64,000 bases of DNA from Onthophagus taurus (Eukaryota > Arthropoda > Insecta > Coleoptera > Scarabaeidae). The position numbers and the translations under genes are program-made. The notes beneath the pieces are model-generated. The model did no database searches and was not told the DNA's origin. It was given only the letters and a program-made list of their open reading frames with translations. Where the stretch lies: contig NC_091972.1 of the NCBI RefSeq assembly GCF_036711975.1, positions 23,131,001-23,195,000 of the forward strand. Reading direction: 5' to 3'. Shown one piece after another: positions 42,576-56,500 of the stretch. The first letter of the stretch is position 1. Every line of letters begins with the position of its first letter.

Positions 42576-44696
42576 AACAGGGCTGTCCAGACCAGATATG
42601 ATCACGGGCCAATGTAAATTAATAAATAGATTGGAGGGTCGCACAAATAAAAAACACATTTTTTTAAGAAAGGTTTAATAGCGTTTAATATGGTTAATAC
42701 GTAACTGTTACATTAAATTGTATTAGTGCTTCATTAATTTATCTTTTACAATCGTTTCAATATCAACATTGATATTAGTTGTTGCCAGACACAGTGCGTG
42801 TGTAAGTGAGTTATCTGACAATGAAGATCTATATTTAGATTTTATAAAATTCATCGTAGAATACGCACTTTCACAAAGATAGGTACTGCCCGTTTGGGGA
42901 AACGCTCGCCAAGGAGCTTAAAAAATCTATTCTAGACTCTGTTCTACCCTTGTAAAAGGGGTCTGATTGTAGGTCACATAATTCTAATTGATAATCAAGT
43001 TTTAAATCATCAAGTAATAAACCAGTCTTTACACCTTCAAGCAATTGTTAATGGATGAGTGAAAAGTGATATATTACTCTCTAATTCTTTGAAATCTGTA
43101 AATCGCTGCTCAAATTCCACAATTACATCCTCAATATACTTCAGGTGATTCTTAAAGGTACATCCTTCAAAATTTTCCATCTTTGTGTAATGTTCTTTGC
43201 AACTTGGAAAAAAAGGAAAAATCATTCTGTTCTAGTGTCGATTTGAACAATTTTAGTTTACTTCTAAAACCATTCACATATCCATACAAGTTGGCAATAT
43301 TGTGTCCTTTGCCTTGGAACATCAAATTTAATTCGTTCAAGTGTTGTGTCATATCAGTTAATAATTCAAGATCAGCCAGGAATAAAGGATCTTGCATACA
43401 ATTTTCAAGCTCAGAAGTGTCTAATTTTATTTCATTTTTTAGAAATAAAGGTATTTCTTTTCGTAAAGCAAAAAAACGTTCAAGACCCAGCACTAAGCCA
43501 TCTTATTTCGGAATGCATCAATTTCACCTAAAAAATGTTGAATTTTTCTATGAATCAAAGCTTTGTTTCCGCCTTTAATGAGATTTGTTATTCTAATAAC
43601 AACTTTCATGGCATTCGTTTGGCGCAAAGATTTTCCACATAAGGCTTCCTGGTGTATGATGCAGTGAATCAACGGGCAATTAATACCATTTTCTTTCAGA
43701 AGTCCCGCGAATCCTGTCACTTTTCCCGTCATAGCTTTTGCTCCATCAGTTACAATGCAAGAACATTTTTGAAATCCTCCGTAGTTTATTACAGTTTTAT
43801 TGAGAGCTATAAAAATATCAGCACCTTTAATTGTTTCGTGTAGCGGTATCAAATTTAACATTTCCTCCGTAATAGTAAAATCTTTTGAAATGCAACGAAT
43901 AAATATTAATAATTGACTGATATCTATCTGGTCGGTACTTTCATCCAAACATATTGAGTAATATTCGCAATCTAAAACACAATCACATAATTTTTTCGAA
44001 ACTTATTCGCCCATATCATCTACTCGTCGCGCCACTGTTTGGTGAGATAATGCTACAGATTCAAACTTTTCCGCCAACTTTAGCTGCATGAAGCGTTGAG
44101 CCATTGAAACTGCGCATTTTTTCATTAAAATAACATCACTGAATGGTTTTTTTGCTTTGGCTAATAGTAAAGAAACTTCATAAGACGCAGCCAAACCTTG
44201 TTCATTATCTGTATTTACTTGTTTGATGTATTAGTTTTTTTATACTCGGCTACCATAGTTTTTCTTGCTTCACCGGTATGTTTTTTATACTTTTCTTCAT
44301 GTAAAGTAGTATAGTGCCGTTTCACATTGTATTCCTTATTCACCGCCAAAACTTGCATACAAATCATACATTGAATTTTATTGTTATTGTTGCAGATCAG
44401 ATAGTCTAATTCCCATTTTTCATTAAATGCACGATTTTCATCACTTATTCTTCACAGACATAATGGGGATTGTTATTTTGCAATAGAGTTCTGTTTACTA
44501 TGTAATTAAATCACAAGTGTAGTGAGAAATAATGACACCGAGAAGGTAATGAAGGAGAATGAAGGAGTAAGCTCGAATTACACACAATCACTACGATTAC
44601 TAATTAGTTACTACACAACACGCATCAAATGACAACCATTAAAAATGAATAAACGACAATCAACAGCCAGTGCTGTTTGACACCCTGATCGTGCGG
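42576..44696 (-). mobile_element. hAT (ZBED5/GTF2IRD2-like) element, decayed
   Basis: Ends resemble hAT TIRs: CAGGGCTGTCCAGACC from about 42579 and the complement of CAGGGTGTCAAAC at 44674-44696. Minus-strand frames in order: BED-finger scraps near 44400; 44194-44003 (VSLLLAKAKKPFSDVILMKK, then SHQTVARRVDDMGE); 43948-43493 (MDESTDQIDISQLLIFIRCI, then CSCIVTDGAKAMTGKVTGFA, then CPLIHCIIHQEALCGKSL); 43493-43037 (VLGLERFFALRKEIP, then LADLELLTDMTQHLNELNLM). DEST D, TDGAxAM and CxxHxxxL are the hAT core. Only two or three breaks separate the frames. No 8-bp duplication was found. Confidence 0.87.
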
Positions 44697-44949
44697 CATT
44701 TTTGCAGGAAAGCGCTAAACACAAGTCGGGACGGGACTCACAAATACGAATATGATTTAATATTTTAGTTATTTATTTATAATACCATATAAAATAAAAT
44801 CATTTCTAGCAACAAAATTTGAAAAAGATGGAAAAATTTATTCTTCTGCTAACTTCCCGCACTCTACCCTGGCCCGGCCGGGGTAAATATCCGGATAACT
44901 ACCCATTTTATAAATACCTACCCGCCGGGTGTTTACCCAGCGCCCATCA

Positions 44950-47260
44950 CTGATCCCGAATATAAATAAATAAATAATAATAATAATAATAATAGTACTT
45001 TATTGACCGCAACAACCAACATAAAAAAATTAAACAATAATATAAAAGAAAAAAAATAAATGAAAAATTCATTCTATATGTGAAACTAATTACAATCTGC
45101 GGCCAATAGGCGGAGCCATCTGTTCAACTCAACCTAGAGTTGAGAACGACTAATAATTACATATTCAATTGTTTCCGCAATTAAATTAATCAATTCAAAT
45201 GATTCCCTATATAACCAATAAATAGATAACAACCCAATGTCAGAGCACTGAGGCAGCATAAGGATTATGTTGACCCATCTGAACCCGAAACAAGGTGTTA
45301 CGCAAGTTAACTTTAAAAACGGATAGACTTTTATTTTTAAATTCAGGAGGACAGGAATTATACTCCTTGGCCACATTATATGAAAAAGAGCGCCTAAAAA
45401 GAGCTTTCCTGTGAGCAGGAACGGCGATAGTATTTTTGTGTATAAGATTCAAGTTAGGTGTTGATAGAGGCATCTAAGAACACCATATGCCTTTTTCACG
45501 CAAGCAGTGACATGACCGCTGAATCGCAGATTGCTGTCGACAAGCACACCCAGATTTTTTGACTCAGGGTACACTACCAGCCTCTCTCCACCCAAAAATA
45601 TACCGACACTATCAGAGTCCAAGTTACCAAAGATGACTACCTTAGATTTAGTGGCATTGAGAGTTAGTGCCATCTTGTGTGAGCAATCTAAAATAGCGTT
45701 CAGATCTGCATTTATTTTTGAGCAAGCAGAAGCGAGGTGTTCCTTCGGAAAGGTTATGTAAATTTGGCTGTCATCTGCGTACATGTGTATCGACGAATAT
45801 TGAATGCACTTAGGCAACTGGGATGTATACAAGGAAAACAATAAAGGAGCCAGAATAGACCCCTATGGCACCCCCACTCTCATAGGCAGTGATGATGAAG
45901 ATACATTGTTCAATTTTACTATCTGAGCACAATTGGATAGGAAACTTTCCAAAAGCAAAACCGCTGAGTCGGACAGACCAACATAGCGCAGAAGAGCAAA
46001 AAGCATTGAATGATTAACCTTATCAAAGGCCTTACTGTAGTCCAGAAGTACAAGTATCCCATATAGACCTCCATCACGAGCTCTAATAATATCGTCTGTT
46101 ACCTTTAATAGAGCCGTTGTACAGCTATGGTTAGGTCGAAAACCAGACTAAGAGGTGGGCAAGATGTTAATCTCACTAATATATTTAAGCAATTGGACCT
46201 CCATGCACCTTTTAAGGACTTTTGAGATAACTGGCAGGATACTAATTGGACGCAGGTCCGCCAGACCTGCTGGATTTGGTTTTTTAGGCAACGGCATTAC
46301 CAAAGCAATCTTCCAGGCTTCCGGGAAAATAGACTGTTCAAGACAGGTATTTATAATATGTACAATGTAGGGCAATATTTCAGGGAGACACATTCTTATA
46401 AATGTGATGTTCAATTCGTCTATACCAGAAGATGTTGATTTAATGCCATTTAAAATTTTAATGATCGAAGGGGTGTCACTGAGTCCAAACGAAAATCTCT
46501 CATGGGAATTTGGGTAAAGCATATTTGTACCATAAAAAGTGAGCAAATCATCATCCACATCAGCATAACCAACAGAATTCACAAAACAATCATTAATATT
46601 TCCAACATCATCTAAATGTGCGGGAACAGTGGGTTTGGACCTGTTGACAATCTGCAACTCGGATAATAGTCGCCAACTACTCTGTACATCACTAGTCACA
46701 AATGTACTATTTAAGAAAGATTTTTTTTTCGTCGTATTGCAGAAGTCGTTAAATTGCTAAAGGACTTGTAGTAGTCGAAGTGCGCTATTAATTTAGTTCT
46801 TTTATATAGAGATAAGGCTCTATCCCTCAGCGACATCATTAGTGTTATTGTGTCCGTTAACCATAGTGCAAATGGCCTATGTAATCTGAGTGACCGAACC
46901 GGTGCATGAAAATCCAGAAGTGCCAAAAGATGAATGTTCAAAAAATGTACTTTCTGATTAACATCAGTTATATGATAGATTGCATGGAGTGGTAACGGTG
47001 GTAATCACCCTTCAGACTATAGGCATCGATGTTTGATATAGGTCTACAAAATTTGGTAATCGGAATGGGCCTTGAATCAGAAATAGTAATGTCACATTGA
47101 TCAAGATTGTGGTCTGACATATGCATCGGTATGCTTGTCTGGTTAATACAACCGTCAGGGTTGTTAGTGATCAAACAGTCAATCAAGGAACTCGAGTTTG
47201 TGGTGATACGGGTAGGAGAATTAAATGAAATAAAATTAAATGAAATAACCATAGAGTAGT
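44950..47260 (-). mobile_element. Jockey-like LINE, nearly full ORF2, inactive
   Basis: Minus strand from 47252: end of the endonuclease (SPTRITTNSSSLIDCLITNN, then HMSDHNLDQCD, SDH kept), linker (FALWLTDTITLMMSLRDRAL), RT start at 46699-46148 (GIKSTSSGIDELNITFIRMC, then AWKIALVMPLPKKPNPAGLA, then LRPISILPVISKVLKRCMEV), a region with stops carrying motifs A and B, then 45841-45449 with HMYADDSQIYITFP (catalytic YADD), then the tail (SFSYNVAKEYNSCPPEFKNK). The 3' end has CAATAAAGTAC and then (ATT)n near 44960-44998. Several frameshifts. The same 3' end occurs at 9478. Confidence 0.87.
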
Positions 47261-47556
47261 AATGCCATAATTGCTAGTATAGGCAACTTATTTTACATGT
47301 ATTATTACACATACAATTTTAATGCATAAAATTGTTACCAATTTACTGCAAATATTATGTACGAATGTTTTATTATGTTTTTTAATTATTTTAACCCTAA
47401 AAAATTTTTAAATGTTTTAAGTCGCGCTTTGAATCGCACTGTCACAAAGCGCCATCTTTTGTTCATACTTTCATTTAAACAGATTCTTTCACCAGACCGT
47501 GAGGCTTTTTGACCATCGGGAAAGGCTTCGTCGTCATCGTCAAAAGAACACCAACC
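47261..47556. other. 5' flank of barentsz
   Basis: AT-rich sequence becoming more GC-rich after 47410, ending in the untranslated leader of barentsz. No core promoter element can be assigned with confidence. Confidence 0.4.
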
Positions 47557-50500
47557 ATGTCAGAAGAAATGGCCAAGGAAGACCTGTCATGTGTGGAACC
47601 TATCAAAACGAATGAATCTAACGAACCCGAACGTTCGTTAAACGGCAACGAGAAGGTAACGAAAACCAAAATTATTTTTTCACATAGAGTGTTTACATTT
47701 ATAAAATTCCCCACATTTCTTTTCACGCCGTTCAGTATAATTGAGGTCACAAGTTCACCATCCAAGAACTAAATAATCAGACCGTGATTAATGTTTTTGA
47801 TGGTTCGTCTTTTCCTCTAGGAAATTCCTTTAATTGTTCGATTTTTTTAAGGTTAAGGTTGAGGACCCTAACCTCTCAAAAGAAGGGAATATGTCAGAAT
47901 ATGATAGTGCAGGGAGTTATAGCGATAGGGATGCCTCTCCTAGTGGGTATCGATCAGAAGGAAGTGTTAATTTTGAAAGAGAAGAAGGCGACGGCCAGGA
48001 AAGTGCACCCACTAAAAAAATTGATGATGACGAAGATAAGAAAAACCCACAGTATATTCCAAAAAGAGGGACATTTTATGAACATGATGATAGAACAGGA
48101 GAAGATTTGTAAGTTATTTGTATTAAATCTAACATAAGTTTTAAATGATTTTTTTAATTAATAGAGAAGATGAAGAAGAGGTGAAAGACGATAAAGATTC
48201 TAAAAAAAAAGTGTGGCAGGATAAAAAGGAAAGGTGGTCACATGATAGATTTAATGATAATGAACAGGCTCCAAAATCTAGAGCGGAACTAATTTCAACT
48301 TATGGGTATGATATTCGCAATGAAGATGGACCTCCTAAAGCAAGGAGACGTAGACGTTACGGGTAAGTAACTTTTTTAATAATCACTTTCATAATTATTA
48401 CAGGTGTGAAGTTATCCATAAATCCGCAACCAATACGATTTGGGTCACCATATTTCACATACAGGTCAGTCTTAACACTCAAGAACAGCTTACAACCCCT
48501 ATTTGGTAAAAAAAAAGAATTTTTCAACCCCCACCCCCGAGAAAGGGATGTTTTCACCTTGATGGGCACCTTATAATTACGCCAAATTCGACCACATAAT
48601 AGAATACAGTTCTAAATATTTTTATCACTTTTCAAAACACCCTAAACCTTAATGATTTTTGAGAAAAAAAAATTAACATAAACCGCGGAAGGGACTTTGA
48701 GGGCGAATTTGACCCGGATGGCCACTTCTGAAATTGATGAAATTTTAGCCCTTTGCACTCGTATGTCGCCGTATAGGCAGCACACCATGTTAAACCACTT
48801 CAGTTCACATGTGCACCATTTTTGGGTTTTGAATGTTACTTACAAGGGAAGTATCAGAACTGTCCCTCACTGATTTTGTTGAAATTTGGTACAGCGATAG
48901 TATGGCGAAAAATAAGGTTTACGTATTTTTTTATACGTGCTAATAAAGCCCCTGGGGCGAGTTATAAGGGTTGGAAATCGGGGCGAAATATATACCGGGT
49001 GTCCCTCAAAAGTGACTCACCCCCATATTTTTCTTTATTATTGGTGATATAAGAAAACCATTTGGAATGCATAGTTAGGTCGCTAAAACGGATTATTACG
49101 ACATGAAATCATTCTTTTTGTACTTCCGGTTATACCGGATGTGAGTACTAATTTCGCTATTTTTTTTAAATCTATAATTTTTTTTTCTTCAGTTGGGTTG
49201 ATAGTATAATTTCACATAACTTTTACTTGAAAAAATTTTCACGATAGCTTATAATTTTTGAAAAAAAAATTATTTTCGTTATTTCATAACGTTTCAGTAC
49301 CTTCGGAAAATGTATTACAACTTTTGACGCATAGTAGCTAGGTTAATAGTATAAACTACGTTATGTCCCTCTTGATTTGCTATTTCTCGAGCAGTGATCA
49401 CTGCTATGCTTTAGTCAGTGGTTCTTTTTTAATAATGGTGTAAATCAACAGTTGTATTAAATTAGTTTTAAAAGAATAACAGTACTCAAACGGGTGCTGT
49501 AATGAGACTCCTTACAGCATCCGATGCTATAATGAGATTTTAGTAACATTTTATGGAACTAGTTCAAGTTGGTGACATTGGGTCATTAATTTTTCTAGTT
49601 GTCAATGTGACAATTTTTGTTTATGGATGTTTAAACACGTTCTTAGCATCGAATACAAGGTCCAGAATGATGAGGACATTGACTCTGAGCAATTTCTCTT
49701 ATTTTGGGAGGTGTACATCAAACATTTTTTTCAGGCGAATATATTTTGTGTTTTGACAGTTTCTAATTGTCAATTCAAAATTTCTATTTTCAAGTGTTCC
49801 GGTGTTACAAACTGCTACATACCTATTTCCCTACATTGCCAAAATTTACTTTATTTTGTTAAAAAAAAAGTATAAAAACGCGAATTACAAAAAATAGCAT
49901 AAAAAACACGTTTCATAAGACTCATTCATTAAAAAACTCGTGGCTTCGCCACTCGTTTTTCAACTTAAATTCGTGCATTTCAAGCGTGTCTTACGAAACT
50001 TGTTTTTTAATATACTATTTTGTAATTCGCGACGGTAATGAAAGCTATTACAGTTTTCGAACGATTTTTTTGCTCGCTAAAGCTCGCAAAAAAAACTTCC
50101 ATTCTCGAATGCAAAAGTGTCATTTCGCTACCTTGTATCAAAAATAACTATTTTTTTCAAAAATTATAAGCGATCGTGAAAATTTTTTCAAGTAAAAGTT
50201 ATGTGAAATTATACTGTCTACCCAACTGAAGAAAAAAAATTGTAGATTTAAAAAAATAGCGAAATTAGTACTCACATCCGGTGTAACCGAAAGTACAAAA
50301 AGCATGATTTCATGTCGTAATAATCCGTTTTAGCGACCTAACTATGCATTCCAAATGGTTTTCTTATATCACCAATAATAAAGAAAAATATGGGGGTGAG
50401 CCACTTTTGAGGGACGCCCGGTATATTCGCTTATAAGCTGAAAACGAAAATAGTTATCGAAATGTGGTAAATGTAAACTGATATTCATTTTCAAAGAGCT

Positions 50501-53500
50501 TTCCATTGATATATCACACATATATCTGAGGGCCTCAGGGGGTAAACTACCCCTAGTTTTTTGGAATATTTTAAAAACTACCCTGTTGATTTTGGCGATA
50601 TTATGTATCCTTATAGTACGTTTAAAAATAATAATGACGTGTTTTTTCTTATTTGCCTCTGACCAACCCCTGCAAAATTACGGGGTATGATAGATAACCC
50701 CTTTCCTTAAGAATAATGTGATAAACTGTTATACTTTTGAAGATAACCATAAGTTAGTTGTAAATTAAGATTTACGCTGTAAATTAAACCCTATACGACA
50801 TTAAGGGGTGGCTGGGGTTAACTACCCTAACCACCCGAAAAATAATTTTTTTTTTACGAAAATTGTTTGTAATATGTATTTGGCCACGATGATTTTTTAT
50901 ACGTTAGGTAGTACTATTGTAAGAACTTACAAGGGTTGGAAGTTTGGGGTAGAAAATATATTTTCGTTAATAACTTTCATACTGCTACAGAAAAAGCTTT
51001 TTTATCCTTATTCTATTTAAATAACACAAAAGTTAGGATAATTATATAAATATTTATTAATAATGAGTTAAAGAGCAACTGAAAAAAAAATGGTTAAGTA
51101 TCACAAATTGTATTCTACATTGTTAGAATCCTCTGGTACGTTTGGACCGATGGTAATAAAAAATACAATGTTCAAAGCAGATAACATATTCGTTTTGGCA
51201 TCAAAGTCTGGTAAACTGACTTCTGCTCATATGAAATTGGCTACAAAATGTCTATTTCCCAAACACCGGACTCAAATCATTACTATTACTGGGTTTTTGG
51301 AGTGGCCACTGCCCTGAAATTATTAGTGAAGTATCTCCATCGGATGTTAAGTTTAAGTATTTGTCTATACCTGCAGGAACTACAGGTCAAATTCAACCCC
51401 TGGATGTATTTGGTTTTAGAATATGGAAAAATTTCATTAGAAGATTTTCTGATCAAGTTATTCTCTACCAGTACGATGTTAATTTGCATCAGCGAGATAA
51501 TATTTTAAAATTGCAATCCTTAACGCATAACCAGTTGTCTTCCCCACGAGTTATTAATGTTTTTAAATACGCCTAGTTTGCATCTGGATATATAGAGGAG
51601 AGACCAGAACAGTTTGAAAATCCCGTTGAGGTTTGCTTTTCCAATGAAAAACCTACGTGCGATATCTGTGGAGATATAGCTGTTATAACTTGTGCATAGT
51701 GTAAACAATCGTTATGTTTAAAACATTTTTTCCATAATTTTCATTATTGCCAACAATATATTGAATAAAAAAAGTAAATAAATAAAAATTAAATTAATAA
51801 TGTAGAATACAATTTGTGATACTCAACCATTCTTTTGTCAGTTACTTTTTAACTCATTATTAATAAATATTTATATAATTATCCTAACTTTTGTGTTATT
51901 TAAATAGAATAAGGATAAAAAACATTTTTCTGTAGGAGTATGAAAGTTATTAGCGAAAATATATTTGCTACCCCAAATTTCTAACCCTTGTAAGTTCTTA
52001 CAATAGTACTACCTAACGTATAAAAAAATCATCGTAGGAAATTGCACCAAAATCGACAAACAATTTTCGCAAAAAAAATTAATTTTTGGTGTGGTTAGGG
52101 TAGTTAACCCCAGTCACCCCTTAATGTCATATAGGGTTTGTTTTACTGCGTAAATTTTAATTTACAACTAACTTATGGTTATCTTCAAAAGTATAACAGT
52201 TTATCACATTATTCTTAAGGAAAGGGGTTATCTATCATACCTCGTAATTTTGCAGGGGTTGGTCAGAGGCAAATAAGAAAAAACACGTCATTATTATTTT
52301 TAAACGTACTATAAGGATACATAATATCGCTAAAATCGACAGGGTAGTTTTTAAAATATTCCAAAAAACTAGGGGTAGTTTACCCCCTGAAGCCCTCAGA
52401 TATATATGTGATATATCACTGGAAAGCTCTTTGAAAATGAATATAAGTTTACGTTTACCACATTTCGATAGCTATTTTCGTTTTCAGCCTATAAGCGAAT
52501 ATACACTGTTGGAAATAATTCACGAGCACACCCTGTATAATCTGAACGCGTGTGTCTAGCGCAATAAAATTTGGTATGGAAGTAGTACTAAAGTAGTGTA
52601 ACTTACTCTTACATGGAGAGCGGCACAACTCTGCTGGGAGGAGAAACATCAATAGCGAGATTATCCCCCGTGAGCTTCGCGTACCATCGCTACACGACGT
52701 GGCATGGAGTCAATAAGTCGCTGTATTGTAGCAAAAGGGATGGCCAACCATGCCACCTCAACTCGCCTCCATAGCTCCTCAACGTTAGCCGAGGAAGCCG
52801 GATAACGTAGAAGTCTCCGACCAGTCATTTCCCAAACATGTTTGATCGGATTCAGATGCGGAAACCGAGCTAGCCATGGAAGCATTCGTATACGGTGCTC
52901 TTCCACAAAGGTCTGTACAACACGCCCGATGTGCTGTCGTACGTTGTCGTGTATGTATAGCAGACCTGGTAGCCGCCGAACGTAGGTAAGCATAAATGAC
53001 CGTAGCACCTTATCTACGTATCGTTGACCCGTCATGGTCTGCTATACACCCAGCAGACGTGTACGTCCACTATGTGTAATAGCACCCCAAACCATAATGC
53101 TCGGTTGTCGGTGGATAGGGCATTCTTGCACGCACTGCTCGAGTAGACAATCACCACGTCTTCGACGAACTAAAATTCGCGCATCACCGGTGCTCAATTC
53201 GAATCTTGATTCGTCGGAAAACAAAATGTCCCTCTACTCGGCAACCCACTAATGCCTAGCGTTGACCCATTCGTGACGTATGCTGCGGTGCTCGGATGTT
53301 ACTGGAATCCGCTGTTTCGCACGACACACGCACAGTCCACTATCTACCAAACGCCGCCGTACAGTTCGCGTAGTGAGTGCGATGAATAAGTCGATGAATA
53401 AACTCGTCTACAGTAAACCTTTGTGCTCCACAAATATCATGGATTTATCTTTACGCGTTCAGATTATATAGGGTGTGCTCGTGAATTATGTCCAACAGTG

Positions 53501-56500
53501 TATATATTTCGCCCTGATTTCCAACCCTTATAACTCGCCCCAGGGGCTTTATTAGCACGTATAAAAAAATACGTAAACCTTATTTTTGGCCATACTATCG
53601 CTGTACCAAATTTCAACAAAATCGGTGAAGGACAGTTCTGATACTTCTCTTGTTAGAACAACCCCTATACAAAAATTTACGGGGGTGTGTTTTCATTTAA
53701 GGGCGTAAAAAAATCCCAAAGTTGTGAACATCGCTTGCGCGCGTATACTGTTCGACCAAAATCGAAAAATGACCAATTTCTGCAACTCGAAACGCAAATT
53801 AAAATTCATATTTGAGTTTAACGGTCTTAGAATAACCCGTATACAAAAATTTACGGGGGTGTGTTTTCATTTAAGGGCGTAAAAAAATCCCAAAGTTGTG
53901 AACATCGCGTGCGCGCGAATACTGTTCGACTAAAATCGAGAAATGACCAATTTCTGCAACTCGAAACGCAAATTAAAATTCATATTTGAGTTTAGCGGTC
54001 TTACAATTAGAGTAACCCGTATACAAAAATTTACAGGGGGGTGTTTTCATTTAAGGGAGTAAAAAAATCACAAAGTTCTGAACATCGCGTGCGCGCTTGG
54101 AAATTCAGAGTTTTTGATTATTAGGTTGAAAATATGTAAAAACGGATGTGAGAGTGTAGGGGCGTAGTCATTGACTAAAAATGTAGGAATCTCATCTGGG
54201 CCAATTGTAGTCTTTGCCTTGAATTTTTTGAAAGATTCAACCATTTCGTCGTAACTGACTTCGGAGATACCAAAGGTGACAGCATTAGTATCATAAACAG
54301 CGTGATCGTTACCAGTAGGTTACCAAATGATGCAGGACAGTACATAGCCTCAAAATGATCGGCAAATAAGTTAACTACTGTTGGCAAATCGGACACACTT
54401 TCATCGGCCCACTTAAGAGAGCCTGTAGATCTTATATTGCTTATGTTAACAAAACGCCAAACGTTTTTTGGTTCTTTTCTTATGTCCCTCAGTGATTTGA
54501 CATAAACTTGTGCGATGATATCTGCAATGAGTTGTTCTATACAATTTATGGTGGTGTTTTTATACATTACAGTATTGTTCACCGATGATAACGTAAATAA
54601 ATGAGTGAAATCGATGTTAAGCAGTACCTCGTACACGTCAGGCAGATAAGATAACATCTCGAGCTATCCAATGTGTAAGCACCGTTACCGCAATAGTAAG
54701 TAGTAATGCCGATTGACAATTATCTTCTCGTACCAATGTAAAGTCTGATGCCCGTTTGCACCGTAATACATAAGCATTGCTTAAAGGCTAAGTAATGCTT
54801 AAGTAGTAAATTTGCGTTGCACCGTCAAGTAACTCGTTCTCAAAATCAATAAGACGTTCTCAAATATAAGTATTTGAAATCCAGTGCTTAAGTTGTTCTC
54901 AAGCGCATACGTCAAATAGACATAACCGCACATAATCTATACGTTAAAAAAGTAATAAAATAAAATAATGGATCTGCAAATTTTCGACGACGATTTAGAT
55001 GTTTTGGAAATAATTGATTTTGGTTTTCCAAAATTAATATACACAACATCCAATTATTTCCACGAAATGGACGAATATAATTTTTTTAAAAGATTTCGTC
55101 TAATAAAACAAAGTTGTTTGTATGTTCTACGACAAATACAAGAAATTATAGAATTTCCGTCTAATAAGTAAGTTACATTATTTTAAATTATACTTTTATA
55201 GGCTGAATTTAGATTATTTTAATACTACTTGTTTTGATGATACGAATAGTAGAAATGTTATTTACATGGTATATGTCAAATTTCAACTGACATTAACTTG
55301 ACAACACGAAAAACCCTAAAAAATTACTAAAATTTATAAAAATAACTAAATTTTATGGCGTTGTTGCCAAATAACCGATACATAAACGTTACTTAGTTGA
55401 GCATTGTATATGTTGTGTCGGTGCAATAGACATAAAATTTAAGTTCTTCTTAACTATAAGAACTGCTTAACTAAGTTATGCTCAACTATGTGAACGGTGC
55501 AACCGGGCATGAGTGTTTAATTTGAAACTCAAGTTTGAGGAAGCAAGTATCAAATCATCCATGACTATGGTATCCAAAGACATATCCAACATTGATTCAA
55601 TATAATCGAAGGTGTAACTATACATACATTCCTCCAGGTGTAACAGGTGGGAAATAGCAGACAACAATGTTAAAAGCCGATTTCGTCTTTTTAAAGTCAA
55701 TCCGTACAGCTTTCAAGTCAATTGATTCAATAGGACAGGAGGCAATCATGATATTCGAAGTAGCAACTCCGGAATTAACGGCCAGTAACATCTCTCCACC
55801 CTTATGGAAAGATCGATCACATCTAAAAACGTCATACCTGTCTGACGTCAACGTCCTAAAAACGTCATTTCCCTTGGGAAGTAACTAGTTTTTCTTAACA
55901 ATTCTCGGACATCCATTAATGAACTGTATTCTTAAATCATTTTCACCGTATTCAAAATCCGCATCTAACAAGGGAAATGAACAATCAAAGAAAATTTAGC
56001 GCAAACTTGTGGATGGGGTTCATTGGAAATAATTTAATTGGTCCTTATTTTTTACCGGATGATTTAACTAGCGCAGCATACAATGAATTTTTACATAATA
56101 ATTTAATAGGCCTGCTTGACCATGTACCTTTAGAAAGAGATGTAATGTGGCTTTCCAGCATAATGGATGCCTTGCATACTATTCCCAAAATGTAGAAAAT
56201 TCATTAAATGAAATGTTTCCTAATGGTTGGATTGGGAGAGGAGATCCAATTCCATAGCCTGCAAGGAGTCCTGATTTGACGCCCCTTGGTTTTTATGTGT
56301 GGGGCCACATGAAAGAAAGGGTGTATGTTTACACAAGTCAACTCTAAGGATGAATTAATAGAAAAAATCAAAAACGAAGCATATGTTTTAAAAACGTTAA
56401 TTACAATTACCCCCCTCATAAATTTTTGTATAGGGGTTGTTCTAAGAGTGCTAAACTCAAATATTAATTTTAATTTGCGTTTTGAGTTGCAGAACCCCCT

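Noticed and set aside
47509..47556. Upstream extension of barentsz
   Set aside because: The extension would need a non-ATG (TTG) start; the ATG at 47557 has a good context.
53660..54110. CRISPR-like repeat array
   Set aside because: Units are ~178 bp with no spacers, in a eukaryotic intron; it is a tandem repeat.
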